Source: Candidatus Nitricoxidivorans perseverans
Lineage (GTDB): Bacteria; Pseudomonadota; Gammaproteobacteria; Burkholderiales; Rhodocyclaceae
Assembly (NCBI GenBank): GCA_030246985.1
Contig: CP107246.1
Location: 1,242,282 to 1,306,281, forward strand
Reading direction: 5' to 3'
DNA length: 64,000 nt
Positions 60,095-64,000 of this stretch are shown here, piece after piece (position 1 is the stretch's first letter; the number at the start of each line of letters is the position of its first letter). A model generated the notes under the pieces. That model searched no databases. It was not told where the DNA came from and saw nothing but the letters and a program-made list of their open reading frames with translations. Made by a program: the position numbers and the translations under genes.

Positions 60095-61498
60095 ATGAAG
60101 TTCGACGAACTCGGGCTGTTGCCCGAACTGCTTCGCGCCGTGCATGACGCCGGCTACACCGAGCCGACGCCCATCCAGGCCCAGGCCATTCCCATCGTCC
60201 TCCAGGGGCTCGACCTCATGGGCGGCGCCCAGACCGGCACCGGCAAGACAGCCGGCTTCACGCTGCCCCTGCTGCAACGCCTGGCGCGCCACGCCAACGC
60301 TTCGCCCTCGCCGGCGCGCCACCCGGTGCGCGCGCTGATCCTGACGCCGACGCGCGAGCTGGCCATGCAGGTCGAGGAGAGCGTCGTCACCTACAGTAAG
60401 CACCTGCCGCTGCGCTCCGTGTGCATCTACGGCGGCGTGGACATGAGGGCGCAGGTCGCCGAGCTGAAGGAGGGCCGCGAGATCGTCGTCGCCACCCCGG
60501 GGAGGCTCCTCGACCACGTGCAGCAAAAGACGGTGAATTTCAATGCCGTGGAAGTCCTGGTCCTGGACGAAGCCGACCGCATGCTCGACATGGGATTCAT
60601 CCCGGACATCAAGCGCATCCTCGCCCTACTGCCGAAGGAGCGCCAGAGCCTGCTGTTCTCGGCCACCTTCTCGGACGAGATCAAGAAGCTTGCCGACGTC
60701 ATGCTCAAGGCGCCGCAGCTCATCGAGGTGGCGCGGCGCAACACCGTCTCGGAAACCATCACCCACCGAGTCCATCCGGTGGCCAGCGACCGCAAGCGCT
60801 ACCTGCTGCTGCGCATGCTGAACGACGCGCAGATGCCACAGGTTCTGGTCTTCGTCGGCACCAAGTTCGGCGCCAGCCGGCTCGCCCTCTGGCTGGAGAA
60901 GCAGGGCGTCAACGCCACCGCCATCCACGGCGACAAGAGCCAGCAGCAGCGCACCGAGGCGCTGGAGGACTTCAAGGCCGGCCGCGCCCGCGTCATGGTG
61001 GCCACCGACGTGGCGGCGCGCGGGCTGGACATCGACGACCTGCCGCATGTCGTCAACTACGAGCTTCCGCACGTCGCCGAGGACTACATCCACCGCATCG
61101 GCCGCACCGGCCGCGCGGGCAAGAAGGGGGACGCCACCTCGCTGGTCGCGCCCGAGGAAAAGGGACGCCTCGCCGACATCGAGAAGCTCATCAAGTTCAA
61201 GATCGAGCAGGTCGTCGTGAACGGCTTCGAGCCGGGATCAAGCGCCCCGGTCGAGGAGCGCGAGATGCGCGGGCGCGGCCACGGCCATGCCCACCGCGAG
61301 CGCGAGCGCCACGGCCCGAAAGCGCCGGTACGTCTGCCCACGCCGGCCGCGCGCCTGCCGGCGGCCGACGGTTTCGATGCCAGCAAACCTTACGAACCCA
61401 AGGTGCCCGACGACGCCGAAGCCAAGCCGGAGCCGCCGCCGCGCCGTCCGCTGCGACCCGTCGCCGCCCTACTCGGCGGACTCGGCAAGAAACCATAA
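60095..61498 (+). CDS. rhlE: DEAD-box ATP-dependent RNA helicase RhlE
   Basis: 467 residues. Q motif region ([13 protein letters not shown]), Walker A AQTGTGKT at 45-52, PTRELAMQ, the DEAD box at D158-E-A-D161, SAT, and [10 protein letters not shown] are all in place. The C-terminal extension (from about residue 375) is rich in His/Arg/Gly then Pro/Lys and likely binds RNA. RhlE-type helicases act in ribosome maturation and RNA decay. Preceded by a structured leader and followed by a factor-independent terminator. Confidence 0.95.
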   Translation: MKFDELGLLPELLRAVHDAGYTEPTPIQAQAIPIVLQGLDLMGGAQTGTGKTAGFTLPLLQRLARHANASPSPARHPVRALILTPTRELAMQVEESVVTYSKHLPLRSVCIYGGVDMRAQVAELKEGREIVVATPGRLLDHVQQKTVNFNAVEVLVLDEADRMLDMGFIPDIKRILALLPKERQSLLFSATFSDEIKKLADVMLKAPQLIEVARRNTVSETITHRVHPVASDRKRYLLLRMLNDAQMPQVLVFVGTKFGASRLALWLEKQGVNATAIHGDKSQQQRTEALEDFKAGRARVMVATDVAARGLDIDDLPHVVNYELPHVAEDYIHRIGRTGRAGKKGDATSLVAPEEKGRLADIEKLIKFKIEQVVVNGFEPGSSAPVEEREMRGRGHGHAHRERERHGPKAPVRLPTPAARLPAADGFDASKPYEPKVPDDAEAKPEPPPRRPLRPVAALLGGLGKKP

Positions 61499-61510
61499 GT
61501 AAATAAGTAA

Positions 61511-61536
61511 AACGCCCGCCGAAGCGGGCGTTTTTT
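61511..61536. terminator. bidirectional factor-independent terminator
   Basis: AACGCCCGC-CGAA-GCGGGCG followed by TTTTTT: a stable GC stem with UUCG/CGAA-type tetraloop and T-tract on the plus strand, and AAAA on the other side giving a shorter T-tract on the minus strand. It lies between convergent rhlE and pntB and can end both transcripts. Confidence 0.93.
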
Positions 61537-61554
61537 CGCGGCGCGCCTCCCGCG

Positions 61555-62964
61555 TCAGGATTTCAGCGCGACCAGCACCTCGTCGAGCATCTTCTTCGCG
61601 TCGCCGAACAGCATCCGGTTGTTCTCCTTGTAGAAGAGCGGATTGTCGACGCCCGCATAGCCGGAGGCCATGCTGCGTTTCATGACGATTGAGGTCTTCG
61701 CCTTCCACACTTCCAGCACCGGCATGCCGGCGATGGGGCTGGCCGGGTCCTCCTGCGCCGCCGGGTTCACGATGTCGTTGGCGCCGATGACCATGGACAC
61801 GTCGGTGTCCGGGAAGTCCTCGTTGATCTCGTCCATCTCCATCACGATGTCGTAGGGCACCTTGGCCTCGGCCAACAGGACGTTCATATGGCCGGGCATA
61901 CGGCCGGCGACCGGATGGATGCCGAAGCGCACGTTGACGCCCTTCTCGCGCAGGTGCTGGGTGATCTCGAACACCGTGTGCTGGGCCTGCGCCACTGCCA
62001 TGCCGTAGCCGGGCACGATGATGACGTTCCTGGCTTCCCTGAGCAGCTCCGCCGTTTCATGCGCGCTGATCGCCGTGACCTCGCCGGCCGGCTGGCCGTC
62101 ACCCTTGGCCGCGGGCGCGCCGCCGCCGGTGCCGAAGCCACCGGCGATCACGCTGATGAAGTTGCGGTTCATCGCACGGCACATGATGTAGGACAGGATG
62201 GCGCCGGAGGAGCCCACCAGGGCGCCGGTGACGATGAGCAGGTCGTTCGACAGCATGAAGCCGGTGGCCGCCGCCGCCCAGCCCGAGTAGCTGTTGAGCA
62301 TCGACACCACCACCGGCATGTCGGCGCCGCCGATGGCCATGACCATGTGGATGCCGAAGAGCAGCGCGATCACCGTCATCACGATGAGCGGCGTCATGCC
62401 GGCGGCCATCGATTCGGCGTGCAGAAACTCGCGGCCGAACCAGATCACGACCAGCAGGCCGGCGAGGTTCATCCAGTGGCGTCCGGGCAGCAGCATCGGC
62501 TTGCCCCCGATCTTGCCGGAGAGCTTGCCGAAGGCGATCACCGAGCCGGAGAACGTCACGGCGCCGATGAGGATGCCGATGTAGATCTCCGCCTCATGGA
62601 TGGCCTTTTCGGCGCCGGTGAAGGCGATGGAGGTGTCGATATAGCTCGCGAAGCCGACCAGGCAGGCGGCGAGGCCGACCAGGCTGTGCATCAGCGCGAC
62701 GAGTTCCGGCATCTGGGTCATCTGCACGGTGCGCGCCGCGTAGAGGCCGATGCTGCCGCCCACGACCATGGCGCCGACGATCCAGGGAATGCCGGCCATG
62801 GTGACGCGCGGCCCGAAGACGGTCGCCAGCACGGCGATGGCCATGCCGATCATGCCGTAGAGGTTGCCCCTGCGGGAAGATTCCGGATGGGACAGGCCGC
62901 CGAGGCTGAGGATGAAGAGAATGGTCGCGCCGAGGTAGGCGACGGTGGTTAGACTTTCGGACAT
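61555..62964 (-). CDS. pntB: proton-translocating NAD(P) transhydrogenase subunit beta
   Basis: 469 residues. An N-terminal membrane domain (dII part) with about nine helices ([20 protein letters not shown] onward) and a C-terminal NADP(H)-binding domain III with [34 protein letters not shown] and [12 protein letters not shown]. With PntA it couples the proton gradient to NADPH formation, useful for CO2 fixation and biosynthesis. 13 bp downstream of pntA. Confidence 0.97.
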   Translation of the reverse strand: MSESLTTVAYLGATILFILSLGGLSHPESSRRGNLYGMIGMAIAVLATVFGPRVTMAGIPWIVGAMVVGGSIGLYAARTVQMTQMPELVALMHSLVGLAACLVGFASYIDTSIAFTGAEKAIHEAEIYIGILIGAVTFSGSVIAFGKLSGKIGGKPMLLPGRHWMNLAGLLVVIWFGREFLHAESMAAGMTPLIVMTVIALLFGIHMVMAIGGADMPVVVSMLNSYSGWAAAATGFMLSNDLLIVTGALVGSSGAILSYIMCRAMNRNFISVIAGGFGTGGGAPAAKGDGQPAGEVTAISAHETAELLREARNVIIVPGYGMAVAQAQHTVFEITQHLREKGVNVRFGIHPVAGRMPGHMNVLLAEAKVPYDIVMEMDEINEDFPDTDVSMVIGANDIVNPAAQEDPASPIAGMPVLEVWKAKTSIVMKRSMASGYAGVDNPLFYKENNRMLFGDAKKMLDEVLVALKS

Positions 62965-62977
62965 TTGTCGCTTCCTC

Positions 62978-64000
62978 TTATTTGCGGAACATCGCCAGCA
63001 TGCGGCGGGTCACGGCAAAGCCGCCGAACATGTTGATGGTGGTAAGCGCGATGCCGACCACGGCCAAGCCGAGAATCCAGCTCTCCGGCCGGGCGACGTC
63101 ACCCGCGAGCGGCGGCGCGATCTGCACCAGCGCGCCGATGGCGATGATGCTGGAAATCGCGTTGGTGACGCTCATCAGCGGCGTGTGCAATGCCGGCGTC
63201 ACGTTCCAGACCACCATGTAGCCGACGAAGCAGGCCAGCACGAACACCGTGAAGTGGGCGAGGAAGGCCGAGGGCGCGCCGGCGCCGATCAGCCAGAACA
63301 GCGCGGCGGCGAACCCGAACATGATCGCCGTGCGCGCAGGGGAGGCCGGCGCGCCTCCACCGTGGCCATGGGCCGGCGGCGGGGGTGGCATCGCCGCCTT
63401 GGGCGCCGGCGGGGCCGGCAGTTTGATGGGCGGCGCCGGCCAGGTGATGGCGCCCTCCTTGATGACCGTCAGGCCGCGGATGGCGTCGTCTTCCATGTTG
63501 ACGTTGACGATGCCGTCCTTGGTCTTGCACAGTTCCTCGGTCAGGCGCAGCAGGTTGTTCGAATAGAGCGTCGAGGCTTGCTTCGCCAGGCGGCTGACCA
63601 GGTCGGTATAGCCGACGATGGTCACGCCGTGCTTCACCACCACCTGGCCGGGCTCGGTCAGCTCGCAGTTGCCGCCCTGCTCGGCCGCCATGTCGACGAT
63701 GACGCTGCCCGGCTTCATGCTCTTCACCATGTCGGCGGTGATAAGGCGGGGCGCGGGCTTGCCGGGGATCAGCGCGGTGGTGATGACGATGTCCACTTCC
63801 TTGGCCTGCTTGGCGTACATCTCGCGCTGGGCCTGCTGGAAACCTTCGGACATCACCTTGGCGTAGCCGCCGCCGCCGGAGCCTTCCTCCTCGTAATCGA
63901 CCTTGACGAATTCGCCGCCCAGCGACACGACCTGGTCGGCCACCTCGGCGCGCGTGTCGTTGGCGCGCACGATGGCGCCCAGGCCGGCTGCCGTGCCGAT
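62978..64000 (-). CDS. pntA: NAD(P) transhydrogenase subunit alpha (3' part)
   Basis: Incomplete: the frame is open to the window edge, so the N-terminal part of domain I is missing. The visible 340 residues cover the end of the NAD(H)-binding domain ([40 protein letters not shown]), a Pro/Ala/Gly-rich linker ([20 protein letters not shown]) and the C-terminal membrane segment with four helices ending [16 protein letters not shown]. Both domains lie on one chain as in E. coli PntA, not split as in PntAA/PntAB. Confidence 0.96.
   Translation of the reverse strand: MGTAAGLGAIVRANDTRAEVADQVVSLGGEFVKVDYEEEGSGGGGYAKVMSEGFQQAQREMYAKQAKEVDIVITTALIPGKPAPRLITADMVKSMKPGSVIVDMAAEQGGNCELTEPGQVVVKHGVTIVGYTDLVSRLAKQASTLYSNNLLRLTEELCKTKDGIVNVNMEDDAIRGLTVIKEGAITWPAPPIKLPAPPAPKAAMPPPPPAHGHGGGAPASPARTAIMFGFAAALFWLIGAGAPSAFLAHFTVFVLACFVGYMVVWNVTPALHTPLMSVTNAISSIIAIGALVQIAPPLAGDVARPESWILGLAVVGIALTTINMFGGFAVTRRMLAMFRK

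Overview
The window is a GC-rich bacterial chromosome segment whose gene content and order point to a betaproteobacterium. A chemolithoautotrophic or facultatively autotrophic member of the Rhodocyclales or a neighbouring order is my inference; no marker gene settles the genus. The evidence is the dusB-fis-purH-purD order, the amgK-murU / lptD-surA-pdxA-rsmA neighbourhood, a homodimeric-type pyruvate dehydrogenase E1 with a single-lipoyl-domain E2, and a form II RuBisCO operon with its own CbbR. Most of the sequence is densely packed housekeeping DNA with many 4-bp ATGA stop/start overlaps. I saw no rRNA, tRNA, CRISPR array or complete insertion sequence.

Layout. 1-6.1 kb: the end of hemY, then purD, purH, fis and dusB on the minus strand. 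A two-gene cargo (an ORF6N protein and a PD-(D/E)XK-like protein) is spliced seamlessly between purH and purD. 6.1-10.1 kb: an accessory island with a small protein/nucleotidyltransferase pair, then a tight three-gene cassette of D12-class adenine methyltransferase, ParB/Srx-fold protein with HTH, and PD-(D/E)XK (D..QxK) nuclease. This cassette is my best candidate for a poorly described restriction or defence system. 10.1-18.8 kb: pepP-murU-amgK diverge from lptD-surA-pdxA-rsmA (peptidoglycan recycling, LPS export, B6 synthesis, rRNA methylation). 18.8-23.8 kb: a minus-strand run of DUF2892, xthA, prlC, purC and psiE, headed by a MazEF-type toxin-antitoxin pair.

23.8-34.8 kb: the Calvin cycle operon cbbY-cbbM-cbbP-tkt-gap-pgk-pyk-fba, diverging from cbbR. 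It has a clear LysR-type inverted repeat in the divergent gap and a strong hairpin after fba. Together these genes fix CO2 on RuBP, regenerate part of the pentose pool and lead to pyruvate; rpiA lies about 7 kb beyond cbbR. 34.8-45.8 kb: a retroviral-type aspartic protease gene followed by a fossil of a cbbR-like 3' end, then a thioredoxin-like protein, rsmE, a tandem PPK2 polyphosphate:AMP phosphotransferase, argA, yggX, phoU, rpiA, aceF, aceE and an RcnB-like periplasmic protein.

45.9-53.2 kb: folD-purE-tsaC, a phosphomannomutase, an EAL-HDOD protein and alaS. 53.2-56.4 kb: a second small accessory patch (a Bro-N protein and a truncated phage-type HD phosphohydrolase) next to a B12-binding radical SAM protein. 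56.5-64 kb: murI, an orphan solute-binding protein, a membrane protein built from an internal duplication, a small lipoprotein, rhlE behind a structured leader, and pntB with the 3' part of pntA.

Three plus-strand genes (6141, 35896, 56537) have a TA(T/G)AAT hexamer exactly 6 nt before the ATG and no Shine-Dalgarno, which predicts leaderless mRNAs.
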